Assembly (NCBI GenBank): GCA_964372275.1
Contig: CAYJRR010000030.1
Span: forward strand, 1-38,961
DNA length: 38,961 bases
From: CAYJRR01 sp964372275 [NCBI: uncultured bacterium]
GTDB lineage: Bacteria; CAYJRR01
Reading direction: 5' to 3'
Positions 7,774-14,910 of the stretch are shown here, piece by piece. The first letter of the stretch is position 1. Each line of letters begins with the position of its first letter. The translations under genes were made by a program, and so were the position numbers. The notes beneath the pieces were generated by a model, which saw only the letters and a program-made list of their open reading frames with translations, made no database searches and was not told the origin of the DNA.

Positions 7774-9684
7774 TCACTTTCCGGCGCAGGTCGAGAAGAG
7801 GACGCCGAACAGGAACAGCACCGATCCTCCGGCGGCCAGCAGGAGGATCATCCCCATTCCGGGCTTGTCGTCCTCCTCGTCGACCGGCGCCGACGCCCTC
7901 TTCGATCGCTCGGCCGGTCGGCCTCGGCTCTGAGCGGCGGCCGCACGGCTCGGATTCGCGGCGGCGCGACCTTGACCGGAGGCCGCGGCGAGCGGCCGTC
8001 CCTTGGTCCCGTGGAGCGCTCGTTCGCGGGCGGCGCGGGTCGTGGCCGGCTCCGCGAGGCTCTCCTCGGACGACGGCTCGGCCGGCTGCGCGCCGCGGCG
8101 GCCCGGCGCCGCGCCGGCGGGCGCCTCGTGAGGGGCCTCGGCGCGAAGCGGGGAGGAGGACCGGCTCGATCCCGTTCGGAAACTGCTCCGGTCGGTGGTG
8201 AAGGTCGATTCGGAGGGTGACACCGCGGTGTCGCCGGAGTCGGAGGAGGCGGCATGGGGCCGGGTGCGTGACGGTTCGGCCGTCGGCATCTCGACGGAGA
8301 CCTCGCGCCGGACCTCCGCCGTGTCGCTCTCCATCTCCGGACCGATCGGGCGGGTCCGCGCCGTCGACCGGCTTTGGCGTTCCACCTCGATCGTCCGCTC
8401 GGCGCTGATCGGCTCGCCCGTCGACGGCGTGATCAGGACGGGAGCCGTCTTTTTCTCCACCACCCGCCCGCTGCCCGGGATCAGGACGCGGTTGATCTCC
8501 TCCTCGATGTTCTCCAGGGCGCCCGTTCCGAGCGTTCGCGAGGCGGAGCGTTCCTCCAGCACCGATTCCTGCGGATCGGCTGCCTGCGCCACGGCCGGCG
8601 TGTGTTCGCCCAGCTTCGACGCGATCTCGACCGAGAAGCTCTTTCCGAAGACCCGCGAGATCGACTGCCCCTCGCCGTCGGAGATGTCGAGGCGCAGCTT
8701 CCCGGAAGTCTTGTCGGCGTCGGAGAGGACGTCGACCCGGATCTCCTCGGAGAAAACCGACTTCATGAACGCCGCGAGGTTGCTGGTGGTGAAGTTGAAG
8801 GTCGACGAATAGAAGAACCGGGTCAGCTCGTCTTTGAGCTCGGTCGCGGTCTGGTAGCGATCGCCGGGCTCCTTGGCCAGCGCCTTGAGGACGATGTTCT
8901 CCAGCTTCTTGGGGATGCTCTTGTTGTACTTCGACGGCGGTTCGACCTTCGCCTCGCGCACCCGCTCCAGGATCGACAGATCGCTCTCGCCACGGAACGG
9001 CTTCTTCTCGGTCAGCATCTCGTAGAGGACGATGCCGGTGGAGAAGATGTCGGTGCGGCGGTCGACAGCGAGTCCGGAGGCCTGCTCCGGGCTCATGTAT
9101 TCGTACTTCCCCTTCACCACGCCGGCTTCGGTCTCCCGGATGTTGACCGTCGCCTTGGCGATCCCGAAGTCGGTGATCTTGACCTCCCCCTCGTAGCTGA
9201 TCATCACGTTCTGCGGGGAGACGTCGCGGTGGACGATGTTCATCTCCCGCGGGCCGGTGGAGGTCATCTCGGTCTTGGCGTGCGCGTACTCCAGCCCCTT
9301 GCAGACCTCGATGGTGACGAAGACGGCGTGCTGGATGAACAGCGGCATCCCGATCTGATCGCATCGGGACATGAGGGCCCGGAGGTCCTTCCCCTCGATG
9401 TACTCCATCGCGATGAAGTAGCTGTCTTCGATCTTCCCGAGGTCGTAGATCTGCACGATGTTGGCGTGGCTCAACATCACGGCGATCTTCGCCTCGTTGA
9501 TGAGCATGTCGATGAAGTCCTTGTTCTCGCTCAGGTGCGGAAGGATCCGCTTGATGGCGAGGTACTTCTCGAAGCCGCCGACCCCCTTCGTCCGGGTCTT
9601 GAAGATCTCCGCCATCCCGCCGACGGCGATCTTTTCGAGAAGCTCGTACTTCCCGAAGGGGATGATCTTGGGTTCGCGTCCCAT
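7774..9684 (-). CDS. Tail-anchored Ser/Thr protein kinase (Hanks type)
   Basis: 636 residues. Kinase domain at about 10-290 with a glycine-rich loop at VGGMAEIF, the ATP lysine K45 in AIKRI, the catalytic loop HRDVSPQN (D154), DFG at 172-174 and YMSPEQ. All key residues are present, so it should be active. The HRDVSPQN form of the loop is common in myxobacterial kinases. After the kinase comes a segment of about 100 residues starting 'FFYSSTFNFTTSN', a long Ser/Thr/Arg-rich low-complexity tail and a terminal TM helix (about 605-630), giving a tail-anchored protein. It faces the FHA genes convergently, and its product is the obvious phosphothreonine writer for their domains. AAGGGG precedes the ATG, and the 5' leader is structured (9700-9741). 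Confidence 0.93.
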   Translation of the reverse strand: MGREPKIIPFGKYELLEKIAVGGMAEIFKTRTKGVGGFEKYLAIKRILPHLSENKDFIDMLINEAKIAVMLSHANIVQIYDLGKIEDSYFIAMEYIEGKDLRALMSRCDQIGMPLFIQHAVFVTIEVCKGLEYAHAKTEMTSTGPREMNIVHRDVSPQNVMISYEGEVKITDFGIAKATVNIRETEAGVVKGKYEYMSPEQASGLAVDRRTDIFSTGIVLYEMLTEKKPFRGESDLSILERVREAKVEPPSKYNKSIPKKLENIVLKALAKEPGDRYQTATELKDELTRFFYSSTFNFTTSNLAAFMKSVFSEEIRVDVLSDADKTSGKLRLDISDGEGQSISRVFGKSFSVEIASKLGEHTPAVAQAADPQESVLEERSASRTLGTGALENIEEEINRVLIPGSGRVVEKKTAPVLITPSTGEPISAERTIEVERQSRSTARTRPIGPEMESDTAEVRREVSVEMPTAEPSRTRPHAASSDSGDTAVSPSESTFTTDRSSFRTGSSRSSSPLRAEAPHEAPAGAAPGRRGAQPAEPSSEESLAEPATTRAARERALHGTKGRPLAAASGQGRAAANPSRAAAAQSRGRPAERSKRASAPVDEEDDKPGMGMILLLAAGGSVLFLFGVLFSTCAGK

Positions 9685-9699
9685 TCGCGGGCCCCTTGC

Positions 9700-9741
9700 G
9701 GGAACGGCTGGCGTTCCCGGCGCGCTTTCTCGAAAGCGCGC
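9700..9741 (-). other. Two tandem hairpins in the kinase 5' leader
   Basis: Two inverted repeats lie side by side between the kinase promoter and its start codon. GGGAACG (9700-9706) pairs with CGTTCCC (9712-9718) across a 5-base loop. GCGCGCTTTC (9720-9729) pairs with GAAAGCGCGC (9732-9741) across only two bases. The second is an almost perfect 22-base palindrome and could equally be a DNA operator. No known riboswitch or leader family is recognised. Confidence 0.55.
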
Positions 9742-9755
9742 GAGTTCGCGGAGTT

Positions 9756-9761
9756 AGTATA
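9756..9761 (-). promoter_or_regulatory. Candidate -10 element of the kinase gene
   Basis: On the minus strand this reads TATACT, five of six matches to the sigma-70 consensus. The best -35 is weak (TTCCGA at a 16-base spacing). It would place transcription start near 9749, just upstream of the palindrome at 9720-9741, leaving a leader of about 65 bases. Confidence 0.45.
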
Positions 9762-9829
9762 CCCGTGTGCGGCGGGGTCGGAAAAAGGACCGGTCTTCCA
9801 GCATCGATGGGGCGGCGGGCGTACTTTTT

Positions 9830-9867
9830 CGCGACAAATGCGCCGCAGCCGGCCCTCGAAGGGTCCG
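9830..9867 (+). promoter_or_regulatory. Candidate upstream activator elements of the first pilin promoter
   Basis: CGCGACAA (9830-9837) and TCGAAGGGTCCG (9856-9867) recur upstream of the other sigma-54-type pilin promoter (12616-12623 and 12640-12652). In both cases they lie about 100 and about 75 bases before the -24 element. This spacing suits binding sites for an enhancer-binding protein, though shared ancestry of a duplicated promoter would also explain it. Confidence 0.5.
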
Positions 9868-9930
9868 CAGTCCATTCGCAACCGCCCGGATTTCCAGGTG
9901 GGAGGCGGCGTCGCGCGGGGTCGAACCCCG

Positions 9931-9946
9931 TGGCACGCCACCTGCA
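9931..9946 (+). promoter_or_regulatory. Sigma-54 (-24/-12) promoter of pilin gene 1
   Basis: TGGCACGCCACCTGCA fits the RpoN consensus TGGCAC-N5-TTGCA with one mismatch, and the invariant GG and GC are at the correct spacing. The predicted start of transcription is near 9957, only about 16 bases before the GTG of the pilin, leaving just enough room for the GAGGGA ribosome binding site. Confidence 0.75.
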
Positions 9947-9972
9947 CAACTCCGACGACGAGGGACGACACC

Positions 9973-10170
9973 GTGAGACGATTTCTTCGAGACGAATCGG
10001 GACAAACCGCGACGGAGTACATGCTGATCATCTCCGTGGTGGTGATCGCCATCGTGGCCGCCGCCTACGTCTACCTTCCGCAGTTCCAGCAGGGCGTCGC
10101 CTCGCTGGCGAACGACGTCAGCACGATCCTGGACGACGGCTGCATCAACCGGAACTGCACGCGAAACTAG
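9973..10170 (+). CDS. flp: Flp-type pilin 1
   Basis: 65 residues starting at a GTG preceded by GAGGGA (9959-9964). A short basic leader, 'MRRFLRDESG', is followed by QTATEYMLII and a continuous hydrophobic helix, then a short polar C-terminus with two Cys. This is the Flp prepilin pattern: the prepilin peptidase cuts after Gly and the mature protein has Glu at +5 followed by Tyr. It is the structural subunit type of Tad pili. It is close in sequence to pilin 3 (12807), sharing 'GQTATEYMLIISVVVIAIV' and LPQFQ.GV, so the two are recent paralogues. A sigma-54 promoter lies directly upstream. Confidence 0.93.
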   Translation: MRRFLRDESGQTATEYMLIISVVVIAIVAAAYVYLPQFQQGVASLANDVSTILDDGCINRNCTRN

Positions 10171-10196
10171 GCTTGCGTTCCACGGCGGGGGCGTCG

Positions 10197-10376
10197 ATGG
10201 GCCGACGGAAGAACGCGCGAGGCCAGGCGGCGGTCGAGTACCTGCTCGCGATCTCGGTCATCGTGGTCGCGGTGGCGGCCGCCTTCTACAGCATCCTGCA
10301 GGACCGGAACGGCAACCAGCGACTGGGCAAGGCGTTCGAGAACGCGCGCAACGTCGTCGAAGCGCCCTACCCGTAA
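10197..10376 (+). CDS. Flp-type pilin 2
   Basis: 59 residues. The leader 'MGRRKNARG' is followed by QAAVEYLLAISVIVVAVAA and a short polar tail, so cleavage after Gly puts Glu at +5, as in Flp prepilins. The ATG has a purine-rich GGCGGGGG just upstream. It follows pilin 1 by 26 bases and precedes tadV by about 28, so the three are probably co-transcribed from the sigma-54 promoter at 9931. Its tail ('NGNQRLGKAFENARNVVEAPYP') differs from pilins 1 and 3, suggesting a minor rather than a redundant subunit. Confidence 0.88.
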   Translation: MGRRKNARGQAAVEYLLAISVIVVAVAAAFYSILQDRNGNQRLGKAFENARNVVEAPYP

Positions 10377-10404
10377 CGCGCACGCCGCTCCCTTCTTGAC
10401 CGGC

Positions 10405-10884
10405 ATGGTCGCGCTCTCCGCCCTCGCCCTCGCGGTTTCGGTCCTCGCGACCGTGACCGACCTCCTCGAACGGAAGATCTTCAACTGGCTGACTCTGCCG
10501 GCGCTGGGGCTCGGCGTCGCGCTGCACGCCACCCCCGGCGCGGCGCCGTGGTGGACGGGGCTCGCCGGATCGCTCGCGGTCGGTCTCCCCTTCTTCGTCC
10601 TCTACGCAACCGGGGTGATGAAGCCGGGGGATGTGAAGCTCTTGATGGCGCTCGGGGCGATCCTCGGTCCACGGCAAGGGATCGAGATCGGCGTGGCGTC
10701 GATCATGCTGCACGGACCGATCAGTCTCGCGCTCCTGGTCGGGCACCGCCGACTCGGAAATCTGCTCGCGATGTGGCGCGCGGGATGGAGCTCCGACCGG
10801 GCGCTGCTGGCCCCCTACGGATTCTCGATCGCGCTGGCGGTCTTCGGATCGGTCGCCTATCACCTGGCCGGCCGGTCCGGCTGA
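10405..10884 (+). CDS. tadV: TadV/CpaA prepilin peptidase
   Basis: 159 residues from the ATG, with an in-frame TTG at 10396 as alternative. It is a membrane protein of the small, type IV prepilin-peptidase class lacking the N-terminal methylase domain. The two catalytic aspartates of this aspartyl protease family are visible: D19 in 'VTDLLERKIFN' and D76 in 'KPGDVKLL'. It should cleave the Flp and TadE-like prepilins encoded around it after the Gly of the leader. No clear ribosome binding site precedes either start, so translation is probably coupled to pilin 2. Confidence 0.92.
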   Translation: MVALSALALAVSVLATVTDLLERKIFNWLTLPALGLGVALHATPGAAPWWTGLAGSLAVGLPFFVLYATGVMKPGDVKLLMALGAILGPRQGIEIGVASIMLHGPISLALLVGHRRLGNLLAMWRAGWSSDRALLAPYGFSIALAVFGSVAYHLAGRSG

Positions 10885-12614
10885 GGCGACACCGCGCCGA
10901 GCAGCAACGGGTGGACCTCCTCCGGCAGGAGCGTGCCGAGCTCCTTTCCGGGCGGAAAGGCCGGCCCCCGAGCGAAGAGCACACCATCGCCCGAATGCCA
11001 GTTGCCGAACAGCGCGTTCTCCTGGCGCGCCATCCCGTGGTCGCCGATCACCAGCGTGGTGGTCCGCTCGTCGCCGGGCTCGAGGAGCCATGCGATCTTG
11101 CGATCGAACCGGTTCAGGTACGCCGCCATGAACGGCGCGAGACGTTTCGAGTCGTCCGGCGAGAACCCGGGCACCTGCCCCCGTTCGTCGGGAAGGAGGA
11201 CGTGCGCCGTCAGGTCGACCCCTTCGAAGTAGACCGCCAGGACGGACGGCTGCCGATCGTCGCGAAGGTGGCGCGCCGCCTCCCCGCACGACTGGGTGTT
11301 CAACCAGCCGTAATAGGCGTTCGAGAAGGCGTGGGTGCGCGCCGATTCCACCGTTCCGACCGCCTGCCGCTCGACGAACGCGGCGATCTCCTCGTCGCGG
11401 AGCGGTACCAGGTTCACCAGCTCCGGATCGGGCGGCTCCCCGGCGGCGCGCCGGAACGGCGCGATCCGGGACTCCGTTTCGGCGGGCCAGACGAGGTGCT
11501 CCTCCTCCGCGCGGTAGTGGAAGAGGAGCTCGGTCTTCGACGGAGCCCATCGATCGGAGACGTTGACCCCCGACACCGGCTCCACCGGCCAGGTCGCGGG
11601 CCAGCAGACGAGGCCGATCCGGCCCAGCGCCGGCAGCTTCCAGAACGGCGTCCCGCGGCGGTGCAACCGCGTGGCGGGAAGGATCGAGATCCAGCCGGCG
11701 CGCCAGGCCCCGAGCAGGGGGACGGCGAGCAGCCCCGAGACCGGGTCGGTGTAGAGTCGGTCGACGGGGATCGTTCCGAACGCCGGATCGTTGACGAAGA
11801 ACTCGAAGTTCGAGATCCGGTGCTTCGACGGCGGTAGCCCGGTGGCGATCGAGGTCCAGATCCCGGACGACAGTTGCGGAGGCGCGCTTCGCACCGAACC
11901 GACCGCCGCCGATGCCGCGAATCGCGAGAGGGCCGGCATCTCGTCCGCGTAGGTCCGAACGAGATCGAGCCCCAGACCGTCGATCGCGACGACGACCAGC
12001 CGCGGAAACGGAGCCGCCTCGGCAACGCCGGCGGCGTCGATGCCGTCGTCCCCTCGAGCCGGCCCTTGTCCCGTGAAGAGGGCCGCCACGACGAGGAGCG
12101 CCGCGGTGCCGCCGGCGAAGGGCCCCGCCTTCGCCGGGCTCGCGGAGAGGCGATCGACCCATCGGCTCGCCAGCCGCGCGCAGAGGACGGCGGCGGCGAT
12201 GCCGACGAGCGGCGCGACGAGCAGACGGACGTTCGACACGCCGCTCAACAGCCCGACCTGACGTCCGGTCCACCGGACCAGCGCGAAGACCGCTCCTCCG
12301 GCGGCAAGCAGCGGAGGGAGCACGAGGAAGAGCCCTTCGACGAACGATGCCAACTCGGTGCGCGCGGGGATCCGTTTCCGGCGGCGGTGAAGGTGGAGGA
12401 GCGCGGCCGGGATCGAGGCGACGGCGCCGGCGACGACCGCCGCGAGGATCGTCGCGGCCGGGGGGATCGCGTCGATTCGAAGGGCCGCGATCACCGTGTA
12501 GCCGGCGCCCACCAGACCCGAGCCGGCGACCGCCCACCGAGCGCTTCCCGCCATCTTTGGCTCGCACTCTACCACCGGCAGCCCGCGTCGCGCCGGGGGC
12601 AGAGAATCCCCCAA
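10860..12614 (-). CDS. Membrane-anchored alkaline-phosphatase-superfamily hydrolase
   Basis: About 580 residues. Four or so N-terminal TM helices precede a large catalytic domain with superfamily signatures: 'LVVVAIDGLGLDLV' (metal-binding Asp), 'QLSSGIWTSIATGLPPSKHRI' around the nucleophile, 'DLTAH' and 'IGDHGM....' followed by a late His, so the metal site seems intact. This is the type I phosphodiesterase/nucleotide pyrophosphatase-like group; the substrate is unknown. Start choice: TTG 12614 lies 11 bases after a GGAGG (12626-12630); TTG 12623 is too close to it, and ATG 12554 would remove 20 residues. Its 3' end overlaps tadV convergently by 25 bases. A pilus or glycolipid-modifying role is possible but unsupported. 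Confidence 0.8.
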   Translation of the reverse strand: MGDSLPPARRGLPVVECEPKMAGSARWAVAGSGLVGAGYTVIAALRIDAIPPAATILAAVVAGAVASIPAALLHLHRRRKRIPARTELASFVEGLFLVLPPLLAAGGAVFALVRWTGRQVGLLSGVSNVRLLVAPLVGIAAAVLCARLASRWVDRLSASPAKAGPFAGGTAALLVVAALFTGQGPARGDDGIDAAGVAEAAPFPRLVVVAIDGLGLDLVRTYADEMPALSRFAASAAVGSVRSAPPQLSSGIWTSIATGLPPSKHRISNFEFFVNDPAFGTIPVDRLYTDPVSGLLAVPLLGAWRAGWISILPATRLHRRGTPFWKLPALGRIGLVCWPATWPVEPVSGVNVSDRWAPSKTELLFHYRAEEEHLVWPAETESRIAPFRRAAGEPPDPELVNLVPLRDEEIAAFVERQAVGTVESARTHAFSNAYYGWLNTQSCGEAARHLRDDRQPSVLAVYFEGVDLTAHVLLPDERGQVPGFSPDDSKRLAPFMAAYLNRFDRKIAWLLEPGDERTTTLVIGDHGMARQENALFGNWHSGDGVLFARGPAFPPGKELGTLLPEEVHPLLLGAVSPQPDRPAR

Positions 12615-12615
12615 A

Positions 12616-12652
12616 CGCGACAATTCCTCCTCAGGGCGGTCGAAGGGGTCCG
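12616..12652 (+). promoter_or_regulatory. Candidate upstream activator elements of the pilin 3 promoter
   Basis: CGCGACAA (12616-12623) and TCGAAGGGGTCCG (12640-12652) lie about 100 and 76 bases before the -24 element at 12716. They match elements at nearly the same distances upstream of pilin 1. They partly overlap the start region of the divergent hydrolase gene. Confidence 0.5.
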
Positions 12653-12715
12653 GGCCCGTCCTTCAACCATTTGCCGTAGAAGGGAAATTTTCGGCGAGGC
12701 GCAGGCGGCGTCGGG

Positions 12716-12731
12716 TGGCACGTCGGCTGCA
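12716..12731 (+). promoter_or_regulatory. Sigma-54 (-24/-12) promoter of pilin gene 3
   Basis: TGGCACGTCGGCTGCA matches TGGCAC-N5-TTGCA with one mismatch and correct GG-GC spacing. Start of transcription is predicted near 12742, giving a leader of about 65 bases that contains a small hairpin, CGTTGG (12750-12755) with CCAACG (12762-12767). It is paired with the promoter at 9931-9946. Confidence 0.78.
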
Positions 12732-12806
12732 CAAACCGTCCTCGAAGGCCGTTGGGGGCAGCCAACGATTTACGAACAGACGACGAACGAGACGAGGAGA
12801 ACGACG

Positions 12807-13013
12807 ATGATCAAGAACTTCCTTCGCAACGAAGAGGGCCAGACGGCGACCGAGTACATGCTCATCATTTCGGTCGTGGTCATCGCGATCGTTGCCGCCG
12901 CCTATGCGTTCCTTCCGCAGTTCCAGGCCGGCGTGCAGGCGCTCGCCAGCGACGTGAAGACGATCCTGTCGGGCGGCAACATCGGCGGGTCCGGCGTCCA
13001 GCGCAACAACTGA
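12807..13013 (+). CDS. flp: Flp-type pilin 3, probable major pilin
   Basis: 68 residues. The leader 'MIKNFLRNEEG' is followed by QTATEYMLIISVVVIAIVA, a hydrophobic helix, then 'FLPQFQAGVQALASDVKTIL' and a Gly/Asn-rich end. Prepilin cleavage after Gly gives Glu at +5. It has the strongest ribosome binding site of the pilin genes (GAGGAG, 12793-12798), a structured leader, a sigma-54 promoter and a stem-loop just after the gene, all fitting high expression, so I infer it is the main subunit. It is about as long as pilin 1 and very similar to it. Confidence 0.94.
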   Translation: MIKNFLRNEEGQTATEYMLIISVVVIAIVAAAYAFLPQFQAGVQALASDVKTILSGGNIGGSGVQRNN

Positions 13014-13036
13014 TCGATTTTCGAGAGAGGGGAGGG

Positions 13037-13069
13037 AGGGTCGGCGCACCGAAAGGGCGCGCCGACCCT
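13037..13069 (+). terminator. Stem-loop after pilin 3 (terminator or attenuator)
   Basis: AGGGTCGGCGC (13037-13047) pairs perfectly with GCGCCGACCCT (13059-13069) across 11 bases, followed by a weak T-rich run (CCTTCGTTTC). It lies between pilin 3 and pilin 4. Without a strong U-tract it is more likely a partial terminator or a transcript-stabilising hairpin that favours pilin 3 over downstream genes. Confidence 0.6.
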
Positions 13070-13094
13070 GCCTTCGTTTCCGGGAGGTCGGGCG

Positions 13095-13307
13095 GTGCGG
13101 CGTCGTCTCGAACACAGAGCGAGATCGCGGACCGGTCAGACGGTGACGGAGTACCTCCTCGTCATCACCGTATTCGTGATCGCGATCGCCGCCGTGGTCT
13201 ACGACCCGATCGCCGCCGCCTTCCTCGACGGGACCGACGGTTTCTACAAGACCGCGGTGCAGGGCGCGGAGACCGGCGGCTACGACGTGACGAACGGACA
13301 GCGGTAG
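13095..13307 (+). CDS. Flp-type pilin 4
   Basis: 70 residues. The basic leader 'MRRRLEHRARSRTG' is longer than in the other pilins and is followed by QTVTEYLLVITVFVIAIAAVVY and a C-terminal part rich in Gly and Asp. The QTVTEY motif after Gly fits Flp prepilin processing. The GTG start is preceded by GGGAGG (13081-13086). It is read through or transcribed after the stem-loop at 13037-13069. The divergent tail suggests a minor pilin. It ends six bases from the converging pilin 5 gene. Confidence 0.85.
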   Translation: MRRRLEHRARSRTGQTVTEYLLVITVFVIAIAAVVYDPIAAAFLDGTDGFYKTAVQGAETGGYDVTNGQR

Positions 13308-13313
13308 CCCGAT

Positions 13314-13535
13314 CTACTGTCCGCGAGGGGCCGGTCCGCCGTAGCTGTCGTCGGCGAACCATCGCTCGAAGTCGGCCATGAAGGCGTCGATCCCCTGCTG
13401 GAGCGGCGGATAGAACTCGTAGCCGGCCGCCACCACCGCCAGCACGATCACGCTGATCGCCAGCATGTATTCGGTCGACGCCTGACCGCGATTCCGGCCG
13501 AATCGCCGCCCGAGCCGCCGAAAAGGGATTCGCAT
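13314..13535 (-). CDS. Flp-type pilin 5, opposite strand
   Basis: 73 residues from the ATG at 13535 (a GTG at 13544 is an alternative). The leader 'MRIPFRRLGRRFGRNRG' is long and very basic, followed by QASTEYMLAISVIVLAVVAAGYEFYPPLQQGIDAF and an acidic, aromatic end. The Gly-QASTEY junction fits Flp prepilin cleavage with Glu at +5. It runs against the rest of the pilin block, so it must have its own promoter. I found no convincing -35/-10 or -24/-12 upstream. Confidence 0.83.
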   Translation of the reverse strand: MRIPFRRLGRRFGRNRGQASTEYMLAISVIVLAVVAAGYEFYPPLQQGIDAFMADFERWFADDSYGGPAPRGQ

Positions 13536-13720
13536 CGAGCTCACGACCGCCAACCGCAGCAAGAATCGTACATCGCGCCAAGCCCTCGCAGCGCCGTCGA
13601 AACTCGTCAGCGGATCCGGGGGGTTCCGGGTCGGTCGCCACCCAGCGCTGCGGAGTTGTTGTCGCAAAGCCGCCCGCGCGACCCCGTACCGGCCCCGAGA
13701 CGTCTGCCAACCGCCTGACC

Positions 13721-13726
13721 TACAAT
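13721..13726 (+). promoter_or_regulatory. Weak candidate -10 upstream of the tadG-like gene
   Basis: TACAAT matches five of six sigma-70 -10 bases in the 280-base gap between the divergent pilin 5 and tadG-like genes. No good -35 is seen at a 16-18 base spacing. The rest of this gap shows no gene or strong repeat. Confidence 0.25.
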
Positions 13727-13815
13727 CGAATCGCGGCCGGGCCGGGAACGGCGCGCCGGGAACGAAAGATGCAGCGCTACGAAGCGGGTTCCTCCAAGAA
13801 CCTCCGGAGGTTGGC

Positions 13816-14910
13816 GTGGTCGGACGACGGCGAAACGGGGAACGCGGGCAGGCGGCGGTGCTGCTGGCGATTCTCTGCTTCGTCCTGGTGCTGATGATCG
13901 CCTTCACCACCAACCTCGGAAAGCTGGTCACCGAGAAGATGGCGATGCAGAACGCCGTCGACCTCGCCGTCTATTCCGGGGCCGCGACCCAGGCCGGCTA
14001 CCTCAACAAGATGCGGGAGATCAATCACGACATCTGGAAGGTGCACAACGAGGTTCGCGAGAAGTTTGCGATGAGCGGCGAGGCCGGGATCGGAAATCCA
14101 TTTTTCCAGCAGCCGGGAATCGTCCAGGCCTGCGGCCCGATCTACACCACCGGACCGCTGACCGCGCCGCAGGCGGAGCAGTTCAAGACCCAGAAGAAGA
14201 TGGAGATCCAGAATCTCCGGTTCGACTTTCAACAGGCCAATCAAGCCGCTCCCGGTGCCTCCTTGAACGCCGCGCGTCAGGCGGCGAATCTCAACTTTGC
14301 CGGAACGGGACAATCGGGCCGATTCAACCTGAAGTCCCCGATGTCGTCGGCGCTCTTCCCGGCGGGAAGTGATCAGATCCATTGGGACTACTCCGGCTGG
14401 TCCTACTCTGTCTGCGGGATCATCCCCAACGGTCCGGTCTACGCCGAGTTCGTCACCCAGGACCAGGCCGACAGCTGGTTCTACTGGGACTCCGATCCGG
14501 GCGAGATCCTGTTCGCCGCCGGCATCGAGAACGCGGCGCCGTTGAGCCCCTTCGTCGACGTGGGGAGCATCGGCGGCTGGTACTTCTCGAAGTGCTCCAC
14601 CGGCGGGATGAACACCGCGGGTCGGTGTCCGATGCCGGTCTACGCCGCGGCGCACCCGTTCTTCGGCAAGATGGGGACGATGAAGAGCGGACCCGACGCG
14701 TCGGAATGGACCGGCCCCTCCGACGACTTCATCAACAATCCGGATCCGAAGGCGATCGACAAGAACGACCTCGACGACTACAAGGTGAGGGGCGGGACCT
14801 ACCAGGACTACCAGGCGCGGTTCATCGGGATCTTCGAACAGAACGCCAACGTGCTCGGCGGGTCGCAGCTGCTCTCGCAGGTGCCGAGCGGAAACCAGAT
14901 GGATCACTGA
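13816..14910 (+). CDS. TadG-like pilus-associated protein
   Basis: 364 residues. The N-terminus 'RRNGERGQAAVLLAILCFVLVLMIAF' is the type seen in TadG and related proteins: a short basic leader, a Gly-Gln junction and a single hydrophobic helix, followed by 'KMAMQNAVDLAVYSGA', the conserved stretch of the Tad N-terminal domain. The remainder is a large extracytoplasmic domain with several Cys and aromatic residues and no recognised fold. The GTG start has GGAGG at 13806-13810. The stop overlaps the next ATG (TGATG at 14908-14912), so it is coupled to the TadE-like gene. The exact role of TadG in pilus assembly is unsettled. Confidence 0.82.
   Translation: MVGRRRNGERGQAAVLLAILCFVLVLMIAFTTNLGKLVTEKMAMQNAVDLAVYSGAATQAGYLNKMREINHDIWKVHNEVREKFAMSGEAGIGNPFFQQPGIVQACGPIYTTGPLTAPQAEQFKTQKKMEIQNLRFDFQQANQAAPGASLNAARQAANLNFAGTGQSGRFNLKSPMSSALFPAGSDQIHWDYSGWSYSVCGIIPNGPVYAEFVTQDQADSWFYWDSDPGEILFAAGIENAAPLSPFVDVGSIGGWYFSKCSTGGMNTAGRCPMPVYAAAHPFFGKMGTMKSGPDASEWTGPSDDFINNPDPKAIDKNDLDDYKVRGGTYQDYQARFIGIFEQNANVLGGSQLLSQVPSGNQMDH

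Noticed and set aside
9916-9930. CGGGGTCGAACCCCG resembling a tRNA T-arm next to 'GGCACGCCA'
   Set aside because: The loop is too short for a T-loop and no anticodon or D-arm can be drawn upstream. It lies at the edge of the sigma-54 promoter and is not kept at pilin 3.
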